A stretch of DNA of 64,000 bases from Nemertoderma westbladi (taxonomy: Eukaryota > Xenacoelomorpha > Nemertodermatida > Nemertodermatidae), in assembly GCA_032718475.1 (NCBI GenBank), contig JAUCBJ010004780.1, positions 1 through 64,000 on the forward strand, in the 5' to 3' direction. Below the pieces are notes generated by a model, which searched no databases, was not told where the DNA came from, and worked only from the letters and a program-made list of their open reading frames with translations. The first letter of the stretch is position 1, and each line of letters begins with the position of its first letter. Both the position numbers and the translations under genes were made by a program. Positions 1-10,204 of the stretch are shown in pieces.

Positions 1-1177
1 CTGTGTCATCGCAAAAGTCGGAGGTAATTATATGGCCTAAGTACTTAAAAGATGTGACTGTTTCTAAGATTCTGGAACCAATTCGAAAAGTACTACAAAC
101 ATTACTATTATCTCTCAAACGACTATGAAATACCATACACTTACTTTTTACGAGATTAAATACGAGATTATTTTTTCCTGCAAAATCGATACAGATGTCA
201 ATAAGTTTTTGCAAACCATATGGAGAATTTGCTACTATATTAAGGTCATCAGCGTACACAAAGTGATTGGTAGGTCTACCATTTATTTGACAGCCTACGT
301 TACTGTTACCTAGCGATAAGGATAGATCGTTAAAAAAAATATTGAAGAAAACAGGAGAGGCCAAACTTCCTTGCCGAACACCGTTAGTACAGCGAAAGGG
401 CTCTGAAGTGTGCCCCCCACCCCCCCCCCCCCCCCCCCCCCCCCCACCGCGCGTACACAAGTTGATTAATATACCAATATACTAGAACACGAATTATATG
501 TAAGGGAATTTTACGGTCGCACAGTTTACTAAATAGTGCGTCATGATCTACGTAATCAAATGCCTTAGTGGCATCTAGGTAAGCAACAAATACATTCGAT
601 CCATGTAGCAAATAGTGATTGATAGTTTCCTTCAAGGAATAAACGCACAACTCAGTACCTAGCTTTTTTTTAAAACCGAATTGGTTGTCAGTAGTGTATA
701 GGAATACTTCTATTCGCACCAAGAATACAATTTCAAATAATTTGCTAAAAATACTAGACAGAGAAATCGGGCGATAATTACCTTTGTCTGCTGTAGACGA
801 ATTTTTGTCCTTAATTATTGGTACAATAACCGATGTAATTAGGCCTTGAGGCAAAAAGCCATGCACATTACAGGAAGTAAATAGCATAGCTAGTAAAACT
901 GAAAGTTTTTCGGATGCAAATATCACATGTTCTCCAAAAACGTTATCTATTCCGGGTGCTTTATGAGTGGAAAGTAATTTAATTGCCGAAATAATATCGT
1001 CAGTATGCACAACCATGTCCTTGGAGTACACGATTGTACTAAATTCATTAGACAGACTGTCCGGTATGGGAGCACCCTTACCGTTGTTAAAAATAGATTT
1101 ATAATGACTACCCCAAAAATCGGCTATATTTTTTGTTCCACAATTGCCATCAATATTAGTACTGTATGTTAGGCGCT
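1..1177 (-). pseudogene. Non-LTR retrotransposon reverse transcriptase, broken, runs off the left edge
   Basis: On the minus strand the translation shows RT signatures in order: HKAPGIDN (near 960-985), NYRPISLSS with a following LFE (near 730-785), a DATKAFDYVDH stretch (near 545-580), then VRQGSLASPVFFN (near 335-375) and the catalytic FVYADDL (242-262). The first part (384-1177) and the catalytic part (1-410) lie in different frames. The switch falls at a 25-base poly-C run (421-445; poly-G on the coding strand), just where the protein reads VYARW and then TSEPFR. The frame is open upstream only to about 1177, where a stop occurs, so the 5' endonuclease part is missing. The order of motifs fits a CR1/jockey-type element. 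It is a dead copy; the shift could also be a sequencing error in the homopolymer. Confidence 0.85.
421..445. repeat. Poly(C) run, 25 bases
   Basis: Uninterrupted C run inside the RT coding region, at the point where the reading frame changes. It is the longest of the homopolymer G/C tracts in the window. Confidence 0.9.
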
Positions 1178-1419
1178 AAAGTTACTATTTCTCCCAGCAC
1201 TAGTACAATTATCAGTATAGCGAAATGACTCCATAGGAATCTTTTCTGTTTTAAAAAAAATAATATTTTTGGACCTCATGAGTATGCAAAAGGTCAAAAA
1301 AATATATATTATCGGTAAAACTACTACGTTGGTAATGCAACCATCTGTATACTGGTAAGCTCTCAAGTAATTATCCAGTAATCGAAGCCATTTGTATACC
1401 GCACCTACAAAGATGATAT

Positions 1420-3010
1420 AGATAAAAATGCAGCCCCATTAATATTCAATAAATGATTAATTTATGAACGGTGCAGCCATTTTACTTCTTTTACACTGCA
1501 TTGTAGAGGCCAAGTGATTTATTTAAGATTGCAGCAATTTGTAAGTTAAATTGTATAGAATTGCCTAGGAATTTGCAGCCAAAAGACAACTTCATCATAA
1601 ACGCTAGGTACAGGAAATATAACTTAGATATTGTAGCGTAGTTCTTTGAAACAGTGAAATCTATAAAGTTTTTTTACATGTAAATTAATAGGAGGGAAAT
1701 TGTTTCTGAAGTGAAATACAGTAGAAAGCTGAGTTCAAATATGTCTTCCCAATTTTTCTGAAGTTTCCCCGCTCTCAAGAATCAGTACATTAATGACAAA
1801 ATCACCATGAACATTGGCTAATCAATCACTGATGCTCCTTATACACTAACACCACAGTATGTTGGGAGCTACAGTTACTCTGAACAATGAAGATATTGAA
1901 AATGTGCAGCCAATTTACTTTTCACTAAATTATTAATTTAATGAACGTTGCAGCCATTTTACTTCTTATACATGGCATTGTATGGTCAGTAATAGGCCAA
2001 CTCGAATATTCAAAATTGCAGCTATTTGTATGTTAATAGTATAAAGCATGGCTAATAAATTTGCAGCAAAATGACACTTCGTTAAAAATCTAGGTACAGC
2101 AAGATACAGTAGTATTGTAGATACATACTATTCATAGGCTACAATAAAGTTAAAGTTTATCTTCAATATTGTCAAAATATACTGTAGGAGGTAATAAAGT
2201 ATAAGTATGGATATTATGATGTGAAATACTAAGCTGAGTCTAAATGTTGTCAGCATTCTTATAAGGTTCCCGTACTAACACTGATTAAAAATAAAAATCG
2301 AAATTAAATCACCATTACAAGAAAAACCCCATAATAAAATCTTACATTGGGCGAAGGTGTGCCTCTATATAGATTATTGATTGTTAGGCAGAGCGATCAA
2401 CATTGGCAAACAATCAATATTCTTTAAAACGTTAAAAAGGACATCGGAAAATAGATGAGGAAATTCCCAAGAAGCAAAAATTTCAGGTCGCTGGTGTACT
2501 ACTGTATGTTATCATTATCGTTTTTGACTGACAGAAATAATGACAGTCCCTCAATCATTATTATAATTAACATCGGAAATGATAACCCGACCAGGAATAC
2601 CCAGATATAAATAATCTTAAGTTAGGACTTACAATAAGGACTTACTAATACACAACACATCTACTATAGGCCCCTCCTCCAGTATTCTCCCTTCCAGTTC
2701 TCTCATAACAGTAATACCTAATGCAGCACATACATTAGTTCAAGATTTTATGCAGCCATTGTTGTGAAAATAAGCGGCAGCCAATAAGCCATTATTTATA
2801 CAAGAATATCTATATAATTCAGCAAAATATCTATATAATTCACCAAAATGTATATATCGAGATAATAATTGACCCAAAAATTTAAATTGCAGCCACTGTA
2901 GTAACCAGGCTTTTTGCAGCCAAAAGAATGCGGATATTTTAGAAAGACCATATGGCTACATTGCAGCCAAAATACAACCTGCCGCAGCCACGGTGTCACT
3001 ATGTATATAT
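1420..3010. repeat. AT-rich stretch with regularly recurring GCAGCC motif and an internal ~460-bp duplication
   Basis: TGCAGCC or GCAGC recurs about every 30-100 bases (for example near 1430, 1471, 1568, 1905, 1951, 2020, 2062, 2752, 2768, 2890, 2915, 2963). The block 1450-1650 is repeated in diverged form at 1915-2120, sharing GAACG(G/T)TGCAGCCATTTT and CTAGGTACAG(G/C)AA. No coding sequence, RNA or transposon end was recognised. Probably an old tandemly duplicated mobile element. Confidence 0.6.
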
Positions 3011-3149
3011 CATGATGCAACCAATAAGCCATTATTCATATAATCCATTGACACCACATGCTGCATTGTACATCTATATATATACAGTATATAGTATATA
3101 TATAGTTATTTTGTTTACATGTCCTGACATTGTTTTGCGAAAGCGGGTT

Positions 3150-3827
3150 TTAAGCGATGTGCCCAGGGGGATATTGACTGTGTTGACTATAGTCTGGTGG
3201 CTGAATCTGGGGGGTGTTCTTTGCGACACCGTAACTGGGTTGTGGGGCGGCGGGTGGGTTGGTATTCGGCCAGGGATGCTGTTCTGGGTCCCTCCTACCG
3301 CCACGGTTGGCCGCCCCACTACGCGACCTAACAACGCCCAGCCTCCTGGCCTCTCTGTCAGTGCCATCCCGCCCTGCAGACAGCTCCTGGCGGTAACTGA
3401 CAACCACCAGAACGCAGTACAGATCGAGCAACCATAACAACCCGTCGACAACATTATTTGCTATGGCGGATATACCGAGACCGTGTACCCCGTAAATATC
3501 CCAAAAGTTGTAGGCTCTATAACCAACACCGTAGACGACGCTGACTAAGACGACGAATACCCAGGGGAGACACAAATGCTTCTTTTGTTTGCTGACGGCA
3601 TAGAGAAGTAACCCGGATGCGACCAGAAGTAAAACAAAATTTAACAGTTGACCAATAAGCGATCCTACTGATCCTAGTGTAGGTGGAGTTGTCGCTATTC
3701 CGTAACGCGCCAAAGTCGCCTAGGTGAACATTATGAGACCAATTGCTGTCGATATAAGCGTGTAGAAAGCGCAGTTACTGGCACCATTTTGTAAATTAGC
3801 GCAGCAGCAACTCTTTAATATTGGCAT
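3150..3827 (-). pseudogene. LAPTM/DUF4728-like membrane protein, copy 1, interrupted by a stop codon
   Basis: A paralogue of the gene at 5358-6089. The ATG at 3827 opens the same start (MPILK then a Cys-rich NLQNGASNC), but after MFT an in-frame TAG lies at 3720-3722, within or just after the first membrane segment. Beyond it the frame stays open to 3150 with the other membrane segments and a proline-rich tail, and contains no later ATG that would rescue it. Compared with copy 2 the tail has lost about 20 residues including the PPPY and PPSY motifs, and the last PPGY has become PPGH; only PPDY is left. It is best read as a recent pseudogene, unless the stop is an allele, read through, or a sequencing error. 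Confidence 0.75.
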
Positions 3828-4260
3828 GTTGTATTGATTCTTCGATAAATGTAGTATTTATTGATGTTATTCATTATTGGCAAAAATTAATTTCATTTTA
3901 TCCCCGAATTTAATAATTAATTATGTATATTATGAAAAATAATAATTTGTATTTAATTGGCAGTAAGATGCTTATTAACATAACAATATAATAATATTAT
4001 GTTAATATAAATTATAACTGCGACCCATTGGTAGGTCCGTGACCTACTATATAGTAGTAGGTCATGGTAGGTTGCATTTTTTATTAAAAATGATATGTGA
4101 TAACTTCATGTCATACATAACCTTACTAAATGTCAAAGATATTCACAAAGAACCCCAAACCATAACGTTAAAACCATTTGAAATGAGTGAGGATGACTAA
4201 TAATATTATTTATATTATTACCCCGTGGTTGATAAGTAGTATGTTTCATTGTGAGAAGGA
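3828..4260. other. 5' flank of copy 1, homologous to the 5' flank of copy 2
   Basis: Shared strings with 6090-6470 include CAGTAAG, TAACTGCG(A/T)CCCAT and CAAAGAACC(C/A)CAAAC, and GAGG(A/G)TGACTAA at the far end. The duplication that made the two LAPTM-like genes therefore carried over 350 bases of upstream sequence, presumably the promoter. No TATA box can be assigned with confidence. Confidence 0.6.
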
Positions 4261-4261
4261 T

Positions 4262-4545
4262 TATTAATATTGTAGGGCGAGCCACGCAATAAGGTGAGCC
4301 TTAGCGTAGGGGTACCATTAATGATCCTGTAGTTCTGTTGATCTATCGTTCTGTCATGTCCAGTATTTGAACGTTAATAACTCAATCAATTGTTGATGAA
4401 ATCTAACCAAATTTGGTACACATGTAGTCTGGCAAAAGTTTAGAAATTTCCCAAGCTCAGTTTACGTGTGGCTAAGATAGAAGATAAAAGAAGCTAATAA
4501 AAAGCAGTTACTTTATTAGTTAAAGTTAATTATGTTCATCGCGGT
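4262..4545. repeat. Interspersed repeat, inverted relative to 13430-13682
   Basis: GGGCGAGCCACG, TGAGCCTTAGCGTAG, TTCTGTCATG, AACGTTAATAACTC, TTGATGAAATCTAACCAAA and AAAAGTTTAGAAATTT occur here in this order and in reverse complement at 13430-13682. Only the GGGCGAGCCA end recurs near 49135 and 53160. Type of element unknown; no coding capacity seen. Confidence 0.75.
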
Positions 4546-4689
4546 TAAAAGGGGCATTTTCGGCGAGTCCTTTTTTATGGAAATTAATTATTTTCTACTA
4601 TAAGAGTAAATTAATTTAATTATACTTAAAATATATATCTACCCTATACCCTTTTCCGTTACATTTTTGGCTTTAAGAGATGTGTTTTT

Positions 4690-5180
4690 ATTTTAATTGA
4701 ACTAAACACAAATAACTTTTTTAAATGCCCCTTCTATCCAAGCTATTGTATATCCCCATAGGTTGTTCCGTTGACCGGCCCGCTTCCACACAGAACTGGT
4801 AAACTCTGGACCATCGATATAATGCTCCAAAGTGAAATGGGCCTCGTGCTCAGAGCGAATATGCGGTAGTGACATTCTCATCAAAGCTGTCTGGGTATTT
4901 TGATATTACAGTTTCCATGACAGATTTTTCGTTTGTTAATTTCAGAGCTAAGGTTGAGGAGGCAGAGCATACTTTTGAGGTGTTGAGTTTTAAGTTTATC
5001 GAGTTCTTTGAGGTTGTTTAATGTAAAGTGTTTGCCGATGCTACAGTAGTGATGAGGTAGAGGGCTGCTGGTGCTACTTTCATGTTGAGAATTTTGAGGC
5101 CGGTTTCTATTGAGAGAAGAGGTACAGTACAGTAAGTGTTTTGAGGATCCAATTATTGAGTAGGCGGTGGATTTCTTAGT
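4690..5180 (-). pseudogene. Decayed 3' part of a retrotransposon RT
   Basis: The minus-strand translation gives GLKILNMKVAPAALYL (near 5050-5103) and, after frame changes, NLKELDKLKTQHLK and a final block with AGQRNNLWGY (near 4760-4800). This spacing resembles the region downstream of the RT domain in CR1/jockey-type elements, where a K-x-x-P-x-x-x-Y block is followed by an ELxKL block. Several stops and frameshifts; a remnant only. Confidence 0.4.
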
Positions 5181-5357
5181 TGTGTGTGTTCAGTAAAACA
5201 GAGGGAAAACTGTAGAGAAAATGTTTTCAGTTTCAATTAATTTCAAAATATATTATTTTCGTAAATAAACAAAGATATATGCAGAACAGTATATAGGTTG
5301 TGATTTTTTGTTTAAATATCCTCCTGCCTTGCTGCCTTTCTTTTAGTAAAGCGGGTT

Positions 5358-6089
5358 TTAAGCGATGTACCCTGGGGGATATTGACTGTGTTGACTATAG
5401 TCTGGTGGCTGAATCTGGGTGTTCTGTGCGACACCGTAACTGGGTGGAGGAGGGGCGCCACCGCTGTACGGTGCCCCAACGCCCTTGGGCGCGTACCTCG
5501 GATCGGCGGAGTATGGGTCGTACGGCGGTGGGTTGGTATTCGGCCAGGGATGCTGTTCTGGGTCCCTCCTACCGCCACTGTTGGCCGCCCCACCACGCGA
5601 CCCAACAACGCCCACCCTGGCCTCTCTGTCAGTGCCATCCCTCCCGGCAGACAGCTCCTGGCAGTAACTAACAACCACCAGAACGCAGTACAGATCGAGC
5701 AACCAAAACAACCCGTCGATAATTGTAGTTGCGATGGGGGTTATACCGAGACCGTATACCCCGTAAAAATCCCAACCATAGATTTTATAACCAATACCGT
5801 AGACTACGCTGGCTAAGACGACGAATATCCAGGGGAGACACAAATGCATGTTTTGTTTGCTGACGGCATAGAGAAGTAACCCGGATGCGACCAGAAGTAA
5901 AACTGAAATGAAGAGTTCTCCGATCTCCAATCCTCGCGCGGGTTGAATTGTGGCTATTCCGTCACCAACAGTCGTGATCGCAAACATTATGAGACCGATT
6001 GCTGTCGATATAAGTGTGTAGAAAGCGCAGTTACTGGCGCCATTCTGTAAATTAGCGCATCCGAAGCAACAATTCTTTAATATTGGCAT
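5358..6089 (-). CDS. LAPTM/DUF4728-like four-pass membrane protein with PPxY tail (copy 2, intact)
   Basis: 243 residues, single exon, ATG at 6089. It starts with a Cys-rich cytosolic lead (CCFGCANLQNG), then about four hydrophobic segments (near residues 20-42, 55-75, 80-105 and 120-150), with a conserved YCQELSAGRDGT after the last. The C-terminal tail is proline-rich with four PPxY motifs: PPPY at 187-190, PPSY at 215-218, PPDY at 228-231 and PPGY at 238-241. The layout matches lysosomal-associated transmembrane (LAPTM/Mtp) and DUF4728 proteins, which sort to endolysosomes and use PPxY motifs to bind WW domains of Nedd4-type ubiquitin ligases. The family call rests on layout and the N-terminal motif, not on strong identity. 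Copies lie at 3150 and 9650. This is the only copy that is both uninterrupted and carries the PPxY tail. Confidence 0.7.
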   Translation of the reverse strand: MPILKNCCFGCANLQNGASNCAFYTLISTAIGLIMFAITTVGDGIATIQPARGLEIGELFISVLLLVASGLLLYAVSKQNMHLCLPWIFVVLASVVYGIGYKIYGWDFYGVYGLGITPIATTIIDGLFWLLDLYCVLVVVSYCQELSAGRDGTDREARVGVVGSRGGAANSGGRRDPEQHPWPNTNPPPYDPYSADPRYAPKGVGAPYSGGAPPPPSYGVAQNTQIQPPDYSQHSQYPPGYIA

Positions 6090-6490
6090 GTTGACTTACT
6101 GTATTGATTTTTCGTTAATATGTATGTTAATATCTATCGATATTGTTCGTTAATTGACGAAAATTAATTTCATTATGTGATACAATTTAATAATTATAAT
6201 GTATGTAATTATGCAAAATAACACTTCGTATTTACTTGGCAGTAAGCTGTATTATATTATATTATATTGGTGCTAACAATTTGGCAACTACAGTAAATCT
6301 CAATTTATTTTAACTGCGTCCCATCGGTTGGTTACATTACTAGAAATTATATGCGATAACGTCATAACCCGAACGTCATAAACTGAAACGGCAAAGAACC
6401 ACAAACAATAAAATGTTAATTACTTGTAAACTATTGGAATGAATACAGTAGTTGCAGGTGAGGGTGACTAAGAATTGCCGACTAACTAAA
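6090..6490. other. 5' flank of copy 2
   Basis: Upstream region of the intact LAPTM-like gene, duplicated at 3828-4260. AT-rich, with ATTATATTATATTATATT near 6250. No other gene seen. Confidence 0.5.
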
Positions 6491-6499
6491 CCTTGGTGC

Positions 6500-7676
6500 A
6501 TGGCTCGATCCTGGTTTAACCATGACCAAGTTCATAACAAAAACTTGTAGCGCAGCCTTCTTCCACCTCCACAATATTCGACGCATCGCCAACTTTCTCG
6601 ACCAGAAGTCTGCAGGAACCATCATACACTCGCTCATATCAAGCCGTATCGATTACTGTAACGGTCTTCTCTACGGTGTACCTGGCTACCAACTTGCAAA
6701 GTTGCAACGCGTACAAAACTCGGCTGCACGTCTACTAACCAAGGTTCACAAATACGATCACATCACTCCGAGTCTCAAGCAATTACATTGGCTACCAGTT
6801 CGGAAACGCATCGAATTCAAATTACTTCTCCTCGTTCACAAGTCCCGATTGCAACGAGCACCACAGTACATCCGCGAAATGCTAACCCCGGTGACCTACG
6901 CAAACCACACAACCCGAAGGTGCACTTCACTCTCGCTCGTCGAACCGCGTTTTAACTGCCAAACTTTGGGCCGCCGGGCCTTCCCCATAGCCGCCCCCAG
7001 ACTCTGGAATAAACTCCCCACAGATATCCGTTCGATGTCCGATACACCGACCTCCAAGCGACGACTCAAAACATACCTTTTCTCCATGGCATACGCATAA
7101 TTAGTTTCGAATACCTCTAGTATTTAATTTAATTATATTATCTAATTTGCTTCATTAAACTGTCTTTTAATGCTCTAATAATGATGGTATGTATACTGCA
7201 TTGTATATCGTACAAACTTTTTTCTTTTAACCATGTATTTTAACAAGCTCTAATTAATTTTACTTATATTGAAAAAAAATTTGAACTGAACTGTTGATTG
7301 AACCGTTTTATTTATTAAAGTATTCGTAATTGTATTACTGAACTTTATGCTGATCGTTGTCATGTCACATATCTGCCTGTTTTTAATGCCCCAATTGTGT
7401 AACGATATCAAAATTTGCCGGATTTATTTTAATGCTCTAAATATTTTACATATTAGTTTATCGCTTACTTGTCTGTCTTAATATCCTAAATATTTTACTT
7501 TATCACTAATTTGTCTGTATTTGGTGCATTAATTGAGTTTCTTATTATATTCGTTTATCGTACTTTATCGCTATGTACCAATATCTCTAGATAGTGATTT
7601 AAGCGCCTTAGCGTACTGTTTAATTATTGTAAATTTGGCGCTAAACAAATTTATTTTATTATTATTATTATTATTA
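6500..7676 (+). pseudogene. CR1/L2-like retrotransposon, 3' end (RT C-terminus plus 3' UTR)
   Basis: The open frame at 6522-7100 (192 residues) is the region after the RT catalytic domain: LISSRIDYCNGLLYG, KLQRVQNSAARLL, LHWLPVRKRIEFK, RAFPIAAPRLWNKLP and a final LKTYLFSMAYA. These are hallmark strings of CR1/L2-clade elements. The 5' three quarters is missing, the usual result of incomplete reverse transcription. Downstream lies an AT-rich 3' UTR ending with a GGCGCTA-containing hairpin (GCGCC near 7600, GGCGC near 7637) and a TTA microsatellite tail near 7655-7676, where such elements normally end. Confidence 0.85.
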
Positions 7677-8395
7677 CTAACTAAAGATAATGAAATTTTC
7701 ACTAAATATAATTCCCACTTCACTAAAAAAATTAATTTATGAGTAAAAAAGCATTGCAAATTTTACAATCATTAAATATCATCAAAAAATATCATCACTC
7801 CAAATATCATCACTAAATGATTAGGCTCTGTACTACGTTGCATTCATTGCCTTGGCTGTCGCTTTGTCGGTCTGGGTGGTAAAACCTTCCGCTCAGGTTC
7901 CACCGTGATATGTCACCAGGAGCAATAGGTTCCAGGAGCATTCTAGGTTCCGTAGCAGAAAGGATCAGGTTTGTAAAGGAGCATAATATAATACGATCTG
8001 GAAACTACAGCGAAACGAAAGGAAAGTTAAAAAGTGCAGGTTTGTAAAGAGTTACAATCGGAAAAGAGTTACTTTCAGGCTGTAAGTTTAAAGGACAGGC
8101 TACTACGTCGTTATGTCCTGCAGCGTTAGGCCCTGGGATTTTCAAGGAAAGGAACAGGTTACTGTGACATGTTTTCTAACCCAAACGCAATAAACTAATG
8201 AATAGCACATTTCAATAGCACAGTTTATTTTGCTACAAATCAATTATAAATAAAAGTACAATTCTTACAAAAAATAATACAAATATAATTATGTAACAAC
8301 GCAGGACCTAATAACAAAAAGATATAATGACGCGTTTAAAGATGAAGTGGACCCTAATATTAAAATTAGTGGAAAATAAATAAATTTAGTTTTTT
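7677..8395. other. Non-coding, with one copy of a dispersed AGGTTAC motif
   Basis: No gene seen. 8140-8200 holds GGAACAGGTTACTGTGACAT followed by TTTCTAACC and CAATAAAC, a diverged copy of the motif found near 46715, 54160, 54230, 57640 (reverse) and 58760. Confidence 0.5.
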
Positions 8396-8850
8396 TAAGT
8401 TAGTTTAGTTAGTTAAGTTAGTTTAGTTAGTTAAGTTAGTTAAGTTAGTTTAGTTAGTTAAGTTAGTTAAGTTAGTTAAGTTAGTTTAGTTAGTTAAGTT
8501 AGTTAAGTTAGTTAAGTAGTTAAGTTAGTTAAGTTAGTTAAGTTAGTTTAGTTTAGTTAGTTAAGTTAGTTAAGTTAGTTTAGTTAGTTAAGTTAGTTAA
8601 GTTAGTTAAGTTAGTTAAGTAGTTAAGTTAGTTAAGTTAGTTAAGTTAGTTTAGTTTAGTTAGTTTAGTTAGTTAAGTTAGTTTAGTTAGTTAAGTTAGT
8701 TAAGTAGTTAAGTTAGTTAAGTTAGTTTAGTTTAGTTAGTTAAGTTAGTTAAGTTAGTTAAGTAGTTAAGTTAGTTAAGTTAGTTTAGTTTAGTTAGTTA
8801 AGTTAGTTAAGTTAGTTTAGTTAAGTTAGTTAAGTTAGTTTGTTTTAGTT
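8396..8850. repeat. Tandem array of (GTTAAGTTA / GTTTAGTTA)
   Basis: About 450 bases of 4- and 5-base words AGTT, TAGTT and AAGTT in near-perfect tandem order, with occasional shortened units (GTTAAGTAGTTAAG). Larger blocks of about 80-130 bases recur. It resembles a degenerate telomere-like array but lacks TTAGGG or TTAGG units. Confidence 0.9.
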
Positions 8851-8923
8851 ATTTTAAATGATTTCAGTGAAATATGATTATACAGTATTTGGTGGATACA
8901 AAATTAAAAATAGTTGAAACATA

Positions 8924-9470
8924 ATTAGTTTTAGTGGAAGTCCAATTATAAATAGCGGGGAATAATTAGTTTTAGTGGAAGTCCAATTATAAATAGCGGG
9001 GAATAATTAGTTTTAGTGGAAGTCCAATTATAAATAGCGGGGAATAATTAGTTTTAGTGGAAGTCCAATTATAAATAGCTGGGAATAATTAGTTTTAGTG
9101 GAAGTCCAATTATAAATAGCGGGGAATAATTAGTTTTAGTGGAAGTCCAATTATAAATAGCTGGGAATAATTAGTTTTAGTGGAAGTCCAATTATAAATA
9201 GCGGGGAATAATTAGTTTTAGTGGAAGTCCAATTATAAATAGCGGGGAATAATTAGTTTTAGTGGAAGTCCAATTATAAATAGCTGGGAATAATTAGTTT
9301 TAGTGGAAGTCCAATTATAAATAGCGGGGAATAATTAGTTTTAGTGGAAGTCCAATTATAAATAGCTGGGAATAATTAGTTTTAGTGGAAGTCCAATTAT
9401 AAATAGCGGGGAATAATTAGTTTTAGTGGAAGTCCAATTATAAATAGCGGGGAATAATTAGTTTTAGTGA
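8924..9470. repeat. 41-bp minisatellite, about 13 units
   Basis: The unit carries TTAGTTTTAGTGGAAGTCC followed by AATTATAAATAGC. Units differ at one base (GCGGGG against GCTGGG). In order the 13 units read G G G T G T G G T G T G G, so units 3-7 and 8-12 repeat a five-unit pattern, suggesting a 205-bp higher-order repeat. It lies directly downstream of the LAPTM-like gene at 9650-10204. Confidence 0.93.
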
Positions 9471-9649
9471 GAAGCATTACATGCTTTTTTATTTTTATTA
9501 TCGATCTCGCCAGAAATAAATTTTCAACATTTTCAATATCCATTAAAACTAGTAGAGTGAAGTAATGATTCAGGTGTTGCCCCAAACCGATCGCATTATT
9601 TACAGTTTTATTTATACCAGTTTCATACAATTAATTTGAATTTATATTT

Positions 9650-10204
9650 TCAATATTTTCCTTTTTGACAAAGTTTTTTAATTGCATTCCCTCTACCGTC
9701 ACGTCCAGATGCTAATTCATTGCTGTAACTGGTTACCACGACAACTAAGTAAATATGCAACAGACTGCTAACTCCATATCCAATTGATTCCAAAATCCTT
9801 GAAATATTATCTCTGCTGTAGAATTTTCTATCATTTACATCCAACATTTGATCTCTGTTGTATGGTTGTCGGTAATTTCCGTATAACCAGAGAGTTACGA
9901 CGCTGACCATTGAATAAAAAATCCACACCATTGACATCACAACCCACGGATAAGTTAGATATCGCTCACCGCTATTAGTTGACAATATCAGACCAATTGA
10001 AGCGACAACCAGTAGTAACTGTATCCATATCGACACATCGCCTACCACACCTAGTAACACAGTACCCGGTCCGTATGATGACGTCACATTAATGTCGGAA
10101 AGCAATCTCACTATAACTCCGAGTACGCAGGTAGTTATAGTGTATAAACCACTGTATATAACAGCGTCACGCAGATTAGCGCACCAACAACATTTATTCA
10201 ACAT
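9650..10204 (-). CDS. LAPTM/DUF4728-like membrane protein (copy 3, tail-less)
   Basis: 184 residues, single exon, ATG at 10204. The N-terminus MLNKCCWCANLRDAV is clearly related to the other two copies, as is the block after the last membrane segment (SYSNELASGRDGRGN). Four hydrophobic segments are visible (near residues 15-35, 57-80, 87-110 and 140-163). A charged loop with YNRDQMLDVNDRKFY sits between segments 3 and 4 and is absent from the others. The protein ends in a short basic stretch (KKLCQKGKY) with no proline-rich tail and no PPxY motif, so it should not recruit WW-domain partners as copy 2 might. It is much more diverged than copies 1 and 2 are from each other, so the duplication is older. 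A spliced tail exon cannot be excluded; the downstream sequence is a minisatellite. Confidence 0.65.
   Translation of the reverse strand: MLNKCCWCANLRDAVIYSGLYTITTCVLGVIVRLLSDINVTSSYGPGTVLLGVVGDVSIWIQLLLVVASIGLILSTNSGERYLTYPWVVMSMVWIFYSMVSVVTLWLYGNYRQPYNRDQMLDVNDRKFYSRDNISRILESIGYGVSSLLHIYLVVVVTSYSNELASGRDGRGNAIKKLCQKGKY

Noticed and set aside
8396-8850. Interstitial telomere
   Set aside because: Units are TTAGTTAAG-like, with no TTAGGG, TTAGG or other known telomere unit.
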